Origin: Nilaparvata lugens
Taxonomy: Eukaryota > Arthropoda > Insecta > Hemiptera > Delphacidae
Assembly: GCF_014356525.2 (NCBI RefSeq)
Contig: NC_052510.1
Coordinates: 51,737,119 to 51,801,118, forward strand
Length of the DNA: 64,000 nt
Reading direction: 5' to 3'
Part shown: in pieces, positions 20,549-32,663 of the stretch
Layout of the letters: each line of letters starts with the position of its first letter
How positions within the stretch are numbered: the first letter of the stretch is position 1
Made by a program: the position numbers and the translations under genes
Notes under the pieces: model-generated
Seen by the model: only the letters and a program-made list of their open reading frames with translations
What the model was told of the DNA's origin: nothing
The model's database searches: none

Positions 20549-21880
20549 TGGAAGTGCAGAGTCAGAAATTGTGTTCCAGATATTGTGTCCAAATTACATT
20601 GTCAAATGATCTATTGTTGCTGTATTGAGAAATAAATTCTCAACACTAAAAATGCTATAACAATAATTGATAAAAAGCACTAAATGGTGAAAAATACATG
20701 AAATTGAAGAGAATTAAATCATCTACAACCCAACGTTCAGTACTTATTTTTTCGATGCATTGTTGTTGAGTAATAAGCCCTGAAAGTTCAAAAAGTTAAG
20801 AGAAAAACTGTTTCTTACACTTTTGAAAGTAGATATTTCGAAAACTGAAGGAGATATCACAAAACTCTACAAAACAAAACTGGTAGGAAATTCATCTAGC
20901 TTCATTTTTAAGCAGTTAGTCATATCGCTGAAATGCATTGTTTCCAAGATACATTCGTGTAAGCCAGAAATGAAATCGCAACTTTTAAACCACCCTAATC
21001 CCTCGAGCACAAGGGGTAGGAATGAGGAATTTTGATATGTTCACCTTCTAAGTAGTCCAAACAAAACTGCGAAGTCAAGTATTGTGTTCCAAAAGTTCCC
21101 TCCAAATTTCTTTATCAATTGATCTATTGTTGTTAAACTGAAGATTTTACACTCAACACTATAACAGTTGCAACAATCATAGGGAGATGAATTGAAGAGA
21201 ATATGATACTCTATGAGCTCATGATTAGCACAGATTTCTTCAATCAATCCTTAAAACGTTATAAGGCCAAAAAGATGGAAAAATCGGAGCTGGAAGGGGT
21301 TTCTTCAAAATGTGACTTTATTCGATTTTTGATGCAAAGCTAAGAGCCCAATCAATTCGTTTTCTCATTGTCAATAATTACTGTAGTTACAAACATTGAA
21401 AGTAGTGATATTGAAAGATATCAGCATGAAACTATGAAACTATAATTCAACCTGTTTGTGCTTTAAACATACCCTTGCGGAGCACGGGTTACCTACTTAG
21501 TAGAGAATATAATGTATTTTATTGGAATAGTTTATATTTATATAAGTTACTTACTTTTTTGTATTATCCTCTGGGATCTTCGAGGGGCCTGATGAGGTGC
21601 AATACACCTTCTCTTAGGAGGGGCAACGTTTCCATCCTCCTCCTCGCGCCTCCTCTTTGGTTGGTTAGTGCGACCACTAGTGCTTGCCATATGGAAACAA
21701 ACCAATTAAAACGTATTAAGGATAGATCAGTGATCAAGTCTATATTTTTACAAATGTAAATAAATTAGAAATTGCATTTGTTCAAATTGATCAATGAAAA
21801 ATTATTATTAAATGAAAATCCCAATTAAATGCTGTAATCTTTGATTAAATGTGCCCTGCTATCCAGAGATTGTCAGTTTG
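20549..21880. other. AT-rich non-coding sequence with a diverged internal duplication
   Basis: The stretch around 20575-20670 (GTGTTCCAGATATTGTGTCC...) and the stretch around 21080-21180 (GTGTTCCAAAAGTTCCCTCC...) are alignable but diverged. Short open frames here have no recognisable content. Confidence 0.4.
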
Positions 21881-21883
21881 TTG

Positions 21884-21965
21884 TAGTAAGGGTGAGCATT
21901 CCTGACTAGCAATTAGGAGGTACCAGGTTTGATTCCCGGGCTGGCAAATAATTTTTGGATAGTGA
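21884..21965 (+). repeat. tRNA-promoter SINE head or tRNA pseudogene
   Basis: An A-box-like TAGTAAGGGTG at 21884-21894 and a B-box GGTTTGATTCC at 21926-21936, 42 bases start to start, match the spacing of RNA polymerase III internal promoters. The flanks do not pair into an acceptor stem, so a SINE head or tRNA relic is more likely than a working tRNA. Confidence 0.5.
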
Positions 21966-22734
21966 TAATTGAATTTCCATCTAGCTGTTAACCCTGTTGT
22001 CAATATTTGTAGTAGCAGTCATCTTCAGGGTGATTTACAGCATTTTCAAATTCAAATTCGAACTAATTAGTATATTTTTCCTCAAACTGAATACTGAGCA
22101 GATGAGCTACCCCACTCACCCGTCATTCCTAGCTACACCCCTCCCTTCGGACAGTGCAAAGTATGCATTTCACCTCCTGAAGATTTTCTAATTTCTGAGG
22201 AGACTGCCTGGTGAATCAAGAGGACACACCCAGTGCTGGAAGGTCGCCAAACACCACTATGAGGTCAGTTGTCCCGAAGAAGGCGCTCACCTGGCTGTTC
22301 CAACCTTGAGACTGACACCACATTGAGAGCGTTACATCCTACTCCGTCCCTCTCCAGACACTGTCAGAGATAGTAGAGAACAAACATAGATGGCCCACTA
22401 GAGACCGTCTGCAGCGCCGCACAAAGTGGTGTCATGCCAAAATAGAACCTATTCTATTTTTGCTCGACACTTGGGTGCCATTTGATGACACTACTGGATG
22501 TATACTGTAGCACAGCACACGACGTCTGTACTCTGTAGTCTGCAGTCGACCAGCATCCAAAGCACAACACAAACCAATACTACACAGTTGAACTAAAATA
22601 TTTTGTGAACAATGGAGTTTAAAATTAATATTGAGTCTTAATGTATTTTTTGCTGAGGATGATAATGAGAGATGAATGTACCTAAAGTTTTAGGTGGGTT
22701 CCAAACCACCGGGAAGCAATTTTACAACTCATAT
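21966..22734. other. Unassigned non-coding sequence
   Basis: The first part may be the body of the preceding SINE. The stretch from about 22200 to 22560 is less AT-rich, but I recognise no gene or boundary in it. Confidence 0.35.
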
Positions 22735-23640
22735 TCAGAGAAGTTGACTCAAGTGGACTGGGGTCAACTGGAGTAGACAGGAGTCTACTGGGATGTTGGG
22801 GTAAAGAGGAGAGATAACGTCTAAGCTGGCTAGTATATCCCCCGAGTTGAGAGTTATATTTTTCACCTGGCTGATAAAATCGTACGAATTGTTCACATAG
22901 GACTGGGATTTTTCTATTATGGGCTGGATGAGGCCGGCTAAGTATCGTTCTAATTTCTGAGTGGGAGAGTCAATTGCACTGACAATCGGTCTCAAAGATG
23001 TGTTTTCCTTATGGACTTTAGGAAGACTATAGATTTTTGGGGATCTGCTGGATTTTTTTCTTGGGATTAATTTCAATTGGCTGTCTACATCTATGTCTGA
23101 GGCTTTGATTTTTGATTTAGTGATTTTTTCTAGGTAGGTGGTGGGATCTCTTTGAACAGGCTTGTAGACTGCATCTTTGAGAATATTGTCTAGTTCTTCA
23201 TCATATTCACTCCTGTTCATAACTACTGTGGCGTTTCATTTGTGGCTGGTAGAATGACTATTGAGGGATTACTAGACAATTCTTTTAAAGCAGGCTCTGC
23301 TCTATTCAAGTTTGGTTGAGGAGGTTTGGATTTTTTTTAAATATGGAAAACTTCTTGTCTTATTTCCTCTGCTTTAAGTTGGTCTAATTTTTTAAGGCTG
23401 GGCTCTATACTAGAAATTATTTGTTCAAGTGGTAGATTTTTTGGGGCAATAACAAAATTGAAACCTTTTTCCAATACATTTTCCTCAACTTCAGAAAGTT
23501 TGTAGTTTGAGAGATTGTAAATATTCTTTCCACTACTGTGTTTGGTTGTTACTATCCTAGTCTTTTTGTTCTTAATTTGTGAGATATCAAATTTCTTTTC
23601 AAGTTTTTGCGATGGTGACAAAACGTCAGACTCAAGTAAG
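22735..23640 (-). pseudogene. Penelope-like element reverse transcriptase, N-terminal part
   Basis: On the minus strand, an N-terminal block (about 23621-23337) has NLSNYKLSEVEENVLEKGF followed by an APKNLPLE segment, the usual start of Penelope RT. After a frame break at about 23221-23337 the finger region continues: PKIYSLPKVHKENTSLRPIV, SAIDSPTQKLERYLAG, SYDFISQVK, then motif A as ASLDVISPLYPNIPV. The YGLPK-x-HK and LRPIVS motifs are diagnostic of Penelope-like elements. Motifs B to E and the GIY-YIG endonuclease are missing past about 22740, so the copy is truncated. Confidence 0.8.
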
Positions 23641-25118
23641 TTAAAACAAACGGATGTACTTGGTTGATTCTTCTATATTAATTATAGATAATTAATAATA
23701 TAATGTACATAACAAGTACATACATAACATAACTGATAGATATGGTATGTCAAAAAATACGACCGCTGGCGAAAAACGGGCTGACAAAATCAGAGCCCAA
23801 ACTATTAATTTTGGCCGAGCAGTGTCGCTTGGAACGCCTTTAACAAGAGAAGGCAATGGAGGAGGAAAGAGCTAAAGCACAAGGGGCAGCAGGAGAGAAG
23901 GAAGAGAAAAAAGACAAGAAATCCAAGTCCGATTTGGACTCAAATACACCGCTTCATCTGCCAAAGACTAAAATAACAAAGCGATTGCTGGCCAAATGTA
24001 AAAATTGTGTTTTTTTACTCAATGTTTTTGCATTTTACACTGGATTACTCAAAATCTACTCATCTTACAGTTCTGGGACCTGTTCTAATCAATTTTTCAG
24101 GTAAAAAACCATAAGAAACAATGGCATTTGCCCCTAAATTTAACTTCCCAGAATTTCAGAGAGTCTTCATTTACTCAGCGGAACTGAAATCCAGGCAAAA
24201 TCTTTAACCCTGTATAACTCGCTAACGAAACATTTCCGGACCTATGTTTATATAAGTTTTTTTCATTATTTTTACATATAGAATGAGCTCTCAAAGTTAC
24301 CGCATATCCTCGTGAATCACCCTGTAATATATATATATAGCTTTTTAAAGTTTGTAATATAAATTAAAACAGGAGACATGATATAAATAGATTGAAAACA
24401 CTTGAAAACTTACATTAGAAATGGGGGAAATTTTCGGAGACTGAGTCTCCTTTCTCAACCAAGCACAGACTGCAGTTTTGAATCCAACAGTCATGTGACC
24501 TCAGAGTACGCACGGAGACTCAATTGTAGCAGCAGAGACCACAGATTACGCGGTGCAGACGGATGGAGAGAAAAAGGGTACAGATTCAGGGGTCATTATG
24601 GGGGTATTTAGGGGGCGGTTACAAACGGGAGATTTGAGATTTGAGTGGGTTATGAATAAAGAAAGGTGTAGCTTATGAATTGATAGAAAAGAGGTAAATT
24701 AAATTTAGATATCATAAAAGAATTAGACTGAAATTGGAAAAAGGAATTGTAGAATTCAACTTGAATGAAATTTATTTTTAATTTTTATTGAACATTTAAT
24801 ATATATTATTGATAGCTGTGAAATTTATCATGATATGATGAAATTTATTTCAATTTAATTGAACAGTTGGTGTAGAGTTAGTTGATAGCTATGGTACTAT
24901 TGCTGTCTGTTGAGACCAGCAATAGAATTATATTTCTAAAATAGTCTAATAAAATATAGTTTACAACATTTTAGACTTGTGGTTCGAATAAGACAACAAT
25001 CAAGGTCGTGTTCAGGCAGTGGAGAACAGTTAATCAACCACAACAGTAATAATTCTAAATCAGTCTAATTTCTAATAATTATTATCTTAAAAGCGCTTGT
25101 CGATGTGGCCATTAATTT
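23641..25118. other. Mostly non-coding; one lysine/glutamate-rich ORF of unknown origin
   Basis: An 82-codon frame at 23856-24104 on the plus strand starts with ATG and encodes a charged stretch (MEEERAKAQGAAGEKEEKKD) followed by unrelated hydrophobic sequence, perhaps an exon fragment reading into intron. A short AT microsatellite lies near 24329-24341. Nothing else is recognisable. Confidence 0.3.
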
Positions 25119-25330
25119 AACCCCTTGTCAACCAAACATATTAAAATATGAAAAATTGATTATTTTCCTATTAAACCTTTATTCCCTATTATTAAACATG
25201 TAAAAACTAAAAAAAATCACTCTCCAAGGAGGGGGGGTGTACTGGTGGTGGTACTTGTGAGTACCGTTGGCTGCTATGCGGCATTTCTGAAGTATTGGAG
25301 GTGGTATTTGTGAGTACAATTGGCTGCAAT
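25119..25330. repeat. piggyBac-type terminal fragments
   Basis: TTAACCCCTTGTCAACCAA near 25119 matches the end of the fold-back element at 46.36 kb. GGTACTTGTGAGTACCGTTGG near 25240-25260, with a degenerate repeat near 25296-25312, matches its inner arm. These look like two ends of a small non-autonomous piggyBac derivative. Confidence 0.5.
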
Positions 25331-25369
25331 GCATCATCTCTGTACTGGTAGATTCTACATACTTCCCAG

Positions 25370-25424
25370 TTACACTACCACCACCCTCTACATGGAAAGC
25401 CTGTTCACTGGTTTGTGACGTCAC
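25370..25424 (-). promoter_or_regulatory. Block with CRE palindrome shared with the THAP upstream region
   Basis: CCACCACCCTCTACATGGAA then GCCTGTTCACTGGTTTGTGACGTCA is, in inverted orientation, nearly the same as 43363-43418 just upstream of the THAP exon. Both contain TGACGTCA (here 25416-25423), the CREB/ATF consensus palindrome. It may be a promoter fragment or a repeat; no coding sequence adjoins it here. Confidence 0.4.
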
Positions 25425-25480
25425 CGAGAGTAGTCTTCCATTCTCAGATTCCCAACCAGTCTGTAGCACTTGCATCTTAA

Positions 25481-25627
25481 GCCTGGTCCACACGCAACGA
25501 TATATTGCACCAATCTGATCGGTACTGACTATATTTGAGCGTATGGACGATGTCGAATTTATTGCAACGATTATTGGTGCAATCAAATTGCTGCGATCAT
25601 ATCGTTTCGTGTGGACCAGGCTTAACG
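25481..25627. mobile_element. Short MITE with 27-bp terminal inverted repeats
   Basis: The left end TTAAGCCTGGTCCACACG and the right end CGTGTGGACCAGGCTTAA are inverted copies; the similarity continues inward through AACGATAT/ATATCGTT. TTAA at both ends could be target site or repeat. The interior is about 90 bp with no ORF. Classic MITE structure; the superfamily is not certain. Confidence 0.75.
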
Positions 25628-26157
25628 ATCTCTTAATCGTTCCTCTGTTATCTGTGCTGATTGAATATACTTACTTATCAATTTACTGTCCTGATGTTAT
25701 TTATGTAATACATTCGTTTTATATTGAAAATGAGTACATAAGATTTTTACATTGTAAGGTGCATTTTTTTAAAAATAAATATCCTTTGTCTGTCTTTTAT
25801 TAATTCTCACATACTTCATATATAATCTCATCAGTATTCTAAATACTGTATTCAAAGACGCTACTTAATGCTTACTTGACAGAAATGGGTCTTCAATATA
25901 CCGTATATGCTTTTCGAGTCACTCTTGAGTAAAGTAAATCTCAAGTAGCATTAATAATAACGGGCATAAATACTTCCCATTATGACTCAAGTTTTTCTTC
26001 TCTGATAGGAGAAAGAAATTTGATTTTAGAAGCAAAAATATCAGGTGATAAATGATAAAACAATATTATAATACATAAAAGTTCTTTAATGTTTGTTGAT
26101 TGAATGAATGCATATAAATAAGAAATCATTTAAATAATAAAAAATTATACAAGTTCT
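25628..26157. other. AT-rich sequence without a gene
   Basis: Includes a short duplicated phrase (GTTCTTTAATGTTTGTTGATTG near 26080 and GTTCTTCAATGTTTGTTGATTG near 26153). No coding content recognised. Confidence 0.4.
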
Positions 26158-27440
26158 TCAATGTTTGTTGATTGAATGCATATAAATATTTATAGCATTG
26201 TTGTCAGATGCAAAACAAACCAACCTGTAACCTATATTCTCAAGGCCTTCAATGATCTGAAGCAACACACTGTGCAGTTGAGCTGCTGTTATTTTTTTAA
26301 CAGGGAGTACATGAATCACATCTCTGAATGCTGATCTTATACTTTGCAACATGAAAACAACTTCAAACAGATGAGAATTCTCCCTCTTCCCAGTTTGTAT
26401 ATTCTAGAGGCTTTATGTTTTATTGATCAAAATAAGGACAAATTTAAAACTGGTGCACGTTTCCACAGTTACGGAACTAGACATCGTGAAGATTTAAGAG
26501 ATGATACCCACAGAACAACTTTATATGAGAGAGGAGTTAAAAGTGCTGGGATTCGACTCTATAACAAATTACCTGCCAGCCTTAAAGCAACGACAGGCCG
26601 TAAATTCAGGGCCTTGATGAAAAATGAATTACTGAATATATGTGCATATTCAATTGAAGAATTCTTTACCTATTATGAGGTACAAAATAATTAGTTTGTA
26701 ATGTTTTATGTAAGTTGAATGATTTTTTTTTTTTTATTCTTCTGAATAATATTGATTGACAAATCCGAATACCCCTTCTATAGGTGGTCAGTGGATGATT
26801 AATGATAATAATAATAATATAATAATAATAATAATAATAATAACTGCTGAACTGGCAGCTGATTCAGCATTGAAAGAAGTACCTAATATGTTGCCTCCTT
26901 TGTAGTCCAAGTATGGACGAAGGTGAATTTCATCCATCATTAAAACTACATTTTTGTCATTATCACTCAAGTGATTAAACTTTTGTTGGGCATACGACAG
27001 GAACCTTTGTCCTTGGAGTTTTTCATTTTTCGGATGAAGTTCAAATTTGCTGCACAACCTTCTTAATGTACTTGAATTTGGCAGTCTCTTATAACCACTA
27101 TTTCTCAAAAACTTGTAGGCATGTCCAGATATTGTGAACAGTAGATAGCATAAAACCATCAATGAAGAGCTGAATTTGTTTGCATATTTAGACACATTTA
27201 TCAATTCACATTGATGGATTATGAATCCCACTACATCTATTTCACTTTCATCTACTTTTTCATAAACCAACTAACTTCAAATTTCCCTTGGCAGAATCCA
27301 AATAATGTGACATAGAAATTTCTGACAGTTCAAACTTATCACATTCGTCCAATATGGATAAGAATTTATTCAAGTCACTTATATCTCTAGGAAAAACTAG
27401 TTGAGGAAATTGATTGATTGAAATGATTGAAACTCTAGGA
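26158..27440 (-). pseudogene. P-element/THAP9-like transposase, interrupted by a LINE
   Basis: On the minus strand, an N-side segment (27440-27290) contains FELSEISMSHYLDSAKG. After a frame break, 27270-26860 carries AYKFLRNSGYKRLPNSSTLR, FLSYAQQKFNHLSDNDKN and VVLMMDEIHLRPYLDYKGG, typical of P-element and THAP9 transposases. The reading is then interrupted by a plus-strand LINE fragment and its TAA-repeat tail, and resumes at 26352-26158 with HVLPVKKITAAQLHSVLL and FASDNNAIN. The N-terminal THAP finger and C-terminal catalytic parts are not present. Not functional. Confidence 0.75.
26344..26842 (+). mobile_element. 5'-truncated LINE inserted in the P-like transposase
   Basis: The frame at 26344-26694 encodes only the RT C-terminal end: MRILPLPSLYILEAL, a HSYGTRHRED motif and a RLYNKLPASLK segment, as in the LINEs at 1-938 and 36.7-37.0 kb. 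A short 3' UTR follows, then a TAA/TA-rich microsatellite at about 26806-26842 as tail. Minus-strand transposase sequence resumes immediately on both sides, so this is a nested insertion. Confidence 0.75.
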
Positions 27441-27442
27441 AA

Positions 27443-29880
27443 TTGATTGTTGACACTGGGTCGTCAAAGAACTATGTGAACCCCTCTATCATACCACCCA
27501 ATGTGACCAGATATAAAGAAAAGTTCGTAGTAAAAACACCAGCCGGTGAAAGTGGTGGAAATGAATACATCTATATGAACTCAAATACTGTGTTTCCAGG
27601 AAGTTCACAAATCAAAATGTACGTGTATGACTTTTCGACAAGATACGATATCTTATTAGGTCACGAAACTTTGAAAGAACTCAAAGCCAATGTAAATTAT
27701 ACAAACAACACGTTAGATTATCGTACTATTTCGAAACCATTGTTATCAGTGATTAACTCTAATGAACAAATTCAATTGAAACCAGGATTTAATGTTGTTA
27801 CTGTACCAGTTAGGTCGATTCCTAATCTCAAGACAGGACTACTTAAAGCTGTTTCTCATGAAAGTTATTACGTTGAAGAAAGTATTGTTAGTATAGAAGA
27901 AAATAGATGTAAGTGCATAGTGTATTCCAATGAGCTCATGACCATAAGCCCCGAGCCAATGGAGATAGAAGAATTAGAAACTATTTTTGACAATGATGAT
28001 ATTGATAACTCAGATGTATCAAACAAATCGGATATTATAAGAGAAATTCCCAAACTTCTTCGGACGGACCATATGAATGTCGAAGAGCGGAAACATATCA
28101 TAAATTTAATACGGAATTTTCCTGAAATCATCAAACGTGAACATGATGAATTGACAAGTTGTACTAATCTGTTGAAATTTAAAATCAACACTACTGACGA
28201 AATCCCTGTATATTCTAAAAATTATAGATACCCTCAAGTGTTTAGGAAGGACGTTGAATTAGAAATTGACAAACTTCTTCAGAATAAAATAATTCAACAT
28301 TCCAACTCCCCATATAACAGTCCAATTTGGGTAGTGCCCAAAAAACCAGACGCCTCCGGTAAACGTAAATACGTGTCATTTTAGATTACAGGAAGATTAA
28401 TGATAAAACGATTGAAGATAAATATCCCCTCCCAAATATTGAGGACTTATTTGGAAAAATTGGAAGGGCTACCTATTTTTCAGCGATAGATCTCGCTTCT
28501 GGATTCCATCAAATTCAAATGGAAAAGGAATCAATTCCAAAAACTGCCTTTTTAACTGAGAACGGACATTATGAATTTTTGAGAATGCCGTTTGGATTAA
28601 AGAACGCTCCAGCTACTTTCCAACGTGCAATGAACATTTTGTTTTCCATGTGTTAGTCTACATGGACGACATAATTGTGTTTTCCGATAATCTCGAGGAA
28701 CACTTGAAACATCTAAAATCAGTTTTCAAACAACTGAGAGATCATAATCTAAAAATCCAACTGGACAAAACAGAGTTTTTTAAATGAGAATTACTGTACT
28801 TAGGACATATCATATCTAAACGCGGAATTCAACCCAATCCTTCAAAGCTAGAAGCTATTAAGAACTTTCCAATCCCAAAAACTGAAAAAGAAATTAAGCA
28901 ATTTCTAGGATTGACAGGCTATTATCGAAAAATGATAAAAGATTACGCTAAGATTGTAAAACCACTCACCCACGCCTTGAAAAAAGATGTTAAAATCAAT
29001 CCAAACAATCCAGAATATCAAAAGTCATTCGAAACATTAAAACTTCTATTACAAAACGATCCAATTTTACAGCTACCTGACTTCACAAAAACATTTATTC
29101 TGACTTGTGATGCTAGCAATTATGCTGTAGGTTCAGTGTTGTCACAAAAATTCAATGGTAAAACCTTCCCCATTGCATATGCTTCTCGTACACTTAATCG
29201 TCATGAAGAAAATCTTTCTACGATTGAGAAAGAATTATTAGCTATAGTCTGGTCATGCAAACATTTTCGACCATACCTCTATGGTAGAAAATTCATAATC
29301 AAAACCGATCACAAACCTCTTCAATGGCTACACAGCATTAAAGAACCGAATTCAAAATTAATTCGTATGAAACTCTTTCTAGAAGAATTTGATTTTTCAA
29401 TCCAGTATGTGGAAGGTAAATCGAACCAAGTAGCCGACGCTCTTTCAAGAATATGCCCACTTGACGTTAACATGATGGAAAATGATGAAGACAAACCTTT
29501 CCAAGGTTTCGAAAGTGGTTTTCGTGGTTTCAATCATGACTTTCAGGATCTCGAGAATAACAATGATCTCGAAGACCCCGACGAATTTGACATGGACGAA
29601 CTGCTTAGATTTAACACTAACACAGACATTCCCTCAGTAGACACCGTCACACTTGACGATTTTCTTCAACATGTAAGCAAATCTGCCGAACAAACTAACA
29701 ATTCCGATCGAGATAATATTGTAGATAATGATAATGATGATAATGATAATGATGCTAATGACCTAGAAGTTGATAATCGTAGTCTAGTTACAATACATTC
29801 ACAGGAGAGTTCGAACGAACAAGTAGTTATTGCGGAAGATGACAAAATAATCAATGTTGAACAAAATCAAATCATTTTAG
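27443..29880 (+). pseudogene. Ty3/gypsy pol: protease, RT and RNase H, broken; no integrase
   Basis: The protease starts near the left edge with IVDTGSSKNYVNPS and ends with YDILLGHETLKEL. A linker leads into RT (YSKNYRYPQVFRKDVELEI; SPYNSPIWVVPKK). The frame stops at 28382-28384; RT continues in another frame with [16 protein letters not shown] and [16 protein letters not shown], then another break near 28650 before [12 protein letters not shown], and a TGA near 28785. From 28800 the frame is open through LGHIISKRG, the RNase H region ([38 protein letters not shown]) and ADALSRI. About 140 acidic Asp/Asn-rich residues follow, partly from GAT/AAT repeats near 29727-29757. Integrase, Env and LTRs are missing; a minisatellite begins instead. 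Confidence 0.85.
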
Positions 29881-29897
29881 AACGTGGCAACAAAGAA

Positions 29898-30162
29898 CCT
29901 GTTCTCTCGCACTGCCTAACTTCGCCGTGCTTGCGCACTGCATGTGCCGGGCTTGCACCCTGCGCGGCCGTGCTCTCGCACTGCCTCACTTCGCCGTGCT
30001 TGCGCACTGCATGTGCCGGGCTTGCGCCCTGCGCGGCCGTGCTCTCGCACTGCCTAACTTCGCCGTGCTTGCGCACAGCATGTGCCGGGCTTGCGCCCTG
30101 CGCGGCCGTGCTCTCGCACTGCCTCACTTCGCCGTGCTTGCGCACTGCATGTGCCGGGCTTG
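29898..30162. repeat. GC-rich minisatellite, 69-bp unit, about four copies
   Basis: The unit runs from GTTCTCTCGCACTGCC/GTGCTCTCGCACTGCC through TTCGCCGTGCTTGCGCACTG and GCCGGGCTTGCGCCC. Four units differ only at scattered bases (for example CTAACTT versus CTCACTT). Because 69 is divisible by three, the units stay in frame with the gypsy pol ORF and add a 23-residue repeat ([20 protein letters not shown]...). Its high GC contrasts sharply with the flanks. It probably inserted or expanded at the pol truncation point. Confidence 0.9.
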
Positions 30163-30930
30163 AATAAGAAGAATAAGAATAAGAATTCTTTATTGCCGTT
30201 GAACAAAATTAATCGCAATAGGCAGTGTCAATATGCAGTAGAGCTTTAGAATACAAACATACACATAAAAAGTCATATTCAAATATGCTTAATAATAAAT
30301 ATAAGTCAGGAAACATTACAATACAATACTATCAAAATATTTAAAAATTCAATAAATATTATAAAAAAGCAGGCTATTGTAATTATTATTATTTTTGTAT
30401 GGTACTTGATAAACACCTGGAAAACCACACTGTTACTGATTATACACTAACATTTACTACATTTCAAAGCACCAAACATCATCATGATTTTAAATATTCG
30501 TCGACCGAATAGTAACCATTCTGTTTTAAAATCAAACTAACTGCATTTTTAAATCTATTAACAGGCAGGGTTTTAACATTTACTGGCAACTTATTAAACA
30601 AAGCGAATTGTAAAAACATGTGACTTTTCAAACTCTTGGTCAGTCTTATTTTAGGGGTAACAATGTTTTCTTTATTCCTTGTATTATAGGTATGGTAATC
30701 ACTGTGTCTGGGAAAGTTCTGTAATCTTTTTTTCACATGCATAACATTATATAGAATATATAAAGATGGCAAGGTCAGAATACCATGTTTAATGAAGTGT
30801 GGCTTACATGATTCTCTCTGGGGAAGGTCTAGGATAGCCCTAATAGCTTTTTTTTGCCATATGAAGACTCTCTTGTGTGTTGTCGAGTTCCCCCACATTC
30901 TAACACCATAAGCCAAATGAGAATTGGTTG
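30163..30930 (-). mobile_element. 5'-truncated LINE, RT C-terminal end
   Basis: On the minus strand a 144-codon frame (30916-30482) encodes YGVRMWGNSTTHKRVFIWQK, CKPHFIKHGILTLPSLYIL, YNTRNKENI and LFNKLPVNVKTL. It is a close relative of the C-terminus of the 929-aa LINE at 34.2-37.0 kb, so the same clade. The 3' UTR runs to an AAGAATAAGAATAAG tail near 30163-30195 on the plus strand. The 5' end is truncated near 30930. Confidence 0.8.
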
Positions 30931-31337
30931 AAGTAGACGCGTTTTACATTCTGGATGATTCGATTGAAAAGACACCGTGACTGTCGCCAGAGCGTTCACT
31001 ATGCCCCAAAAAATATCCTACTACTCCCCAAACCGACTGATCTGGACCAATGAGAAGCTAGCATTTCGGGCGGGAGATGACGAAAAACCATAAATTTGTA
31101 GATTATAAATGAAATAAGAGTACCAAACACTCACTAAAAATAAAAAAGGACAATTGAGCACAAATTACATATTAATAATTGTCTGAATAACAATTTGAAA
31201 AAGATGCTATCCTAGCTGAATAACCTCAACAAAACGGCGCGAAGTAGACAAACCGAACGCAAAAAAAGTAGACTGACAACGCAAGACGCCAAAGACTGAC
31301 AACGAACAGTCATACAAAGGAACCAACGACAAAACAT
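30931..31337. other. Unassigned sequence
   Basis: About 400 bp without recognisable coding content or clear repeat ends. Confidence 0.4.
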
Positions 31338-31905
31338 TCAAAAACAATGAAATGGGACAAAAAATAATAGGTGAAATTCAACACAGAGATTTTCATGCTC
31401 AATCTTTTCCACTTGAAATTTTTTGTTTGAATTGTATACGAAGGCTGATAATTGAGAATCTAAAATCAAACTTTGCATAGATGGGGCAAAGCTCCTGAAA
31501 TTTTTACAGATATAGGACTTTTGCAGTTGATAGAGCTTATCAATGACTAGTCCAGGTTTAAATTTGATCAAAATCGTTGGAGCCGTTTTCGAGAAAATCG
31601 CGAAAAACCCTGTTTTTGACAACATTTTCGCCATTTTAGCCACCATCTTGGATTGCATTTGATCGAAATTGCTCGGATCCTTATAGTGTAAGGACGTTAA
31701 GTTCCAAATTTCAAATCATTCCGTTAACTGGGAGATGAGATATCATGTACACACACACACACATACAGACCAATTCCCAAAAACCACTTTTTCGGACTCA
31801 GGGGACCTTGAAACGTATAGAAATTTAGAAATTGGGGTTCCTTAATTTTTTTCGGAAAGCAATACTTTCCTTACCTATGGTATAGGGCAAGGAAAGTAAA
31901 AATTG
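31338..31905 (-). repeat. Dispersed repeat, full-length-like copy
   Basis: Read on the minus strand it contains AAAATGTTGTCAAAAACAGG, GGGTTTTTCGCGATTTTCTC and GATAAGCTCTATCAACTGC; these recur at 38.45-38.85 and 40.2-40.6 kb in the opposite orientation. It includes a CA microsatellite (about 31747-31767) and GGAAAGTA ends. I believe it is a very abundant repeat in planthopper genomes, from memory only. Open frames through it are not genes. Confidence 0.7.
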
Positions 31906-31996
31906 GAAAAATAGACTATCATAAAAATGGTAAGTCAACGAGTAGATCAAATTTTTTTTTAATTTATAAAATTTGAAACAGAAACTGAGTAATCTC

Positions 31997-32080
31997 AATG
32001 TAACTGGAAGAGCTCTCCAATGGTTGGAGGACTACCTCTCAAACAGAACTCAATATGTTGAGTTAGACCATCAGGTACTG
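31997..32080 (+). pseudogene. Tiny LINE RT fragment
   Basis: Conceptual translation gives NVTGRALQWLEDYLSNRTQY followed by VEL, the segment that normally precedes RT motif B in jockey/CR1-like LINEs. Only about 28 codons remain. Confidence 0.55.
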
Positions 32081-32663
32081 CCCGGTTTGTATTCTCTGTA
32101 TTACTACTCCATATTTATTTAGAATTTCAACTATTTAACCGAAAAATTAATAGAATTGGTAGTTTTAGACGTGAGTAATAGTTGTTAGAAGTGAGTTGAA
32201 GCAGTAAGTTCTCTGGATTTCCAAGTGTTTTTATCACAGTGTGTTTCGGGAGATTTGCCTATTTCTGTACAGGTTAGTTTTGCGAGTTCACTGTATTGAG
32301 AAACTGTTGAAAACTCTAAGCTGAGAAAATAGTGTGTACAAGCACAGTACTGTATTGAAGTTGTTATTGCCATCGTAAAGACTCAGTAAGCAACTTGTTG
32401 ATTAGATAACATTATGTTTCGGACTTTGTATTTTGCGACTCAGCGATCAGCTGCTTTTGGAACACCGGTAACTTTTGTTTACTTGCGTAACCTAGCAACG
32501 CTCTGCTTGCAGACCAACCAACGATCGAGACGGTAGGGTCTGCTGGCGGTTTTTGTTTTGAATTGCTGTACTCTCCACTTGACGCTGTTTTTACAAAGGT
32601 TTCTGATAGTTTTTATTCTGCTTGTCTCACCAAATGTAATAATATGAACTCGGCAATAAAGCA

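Noticed and set aside
21884..21965. Functional tRNA gene
   Set aside because: B-box is imperfect and the flanks do not form an acceptor stem.
29898..30162. CRISPR-like array
   Set aside because: The 69-bp units are contiguous with no unique spacers; it is a minisatellite in a eukaryotic genome.
31338..31658. 106-codon minus-strand ORF as a gene
   Set aside because: It lies wholly in a dispersed repeat whose other copies do not keep the frame.
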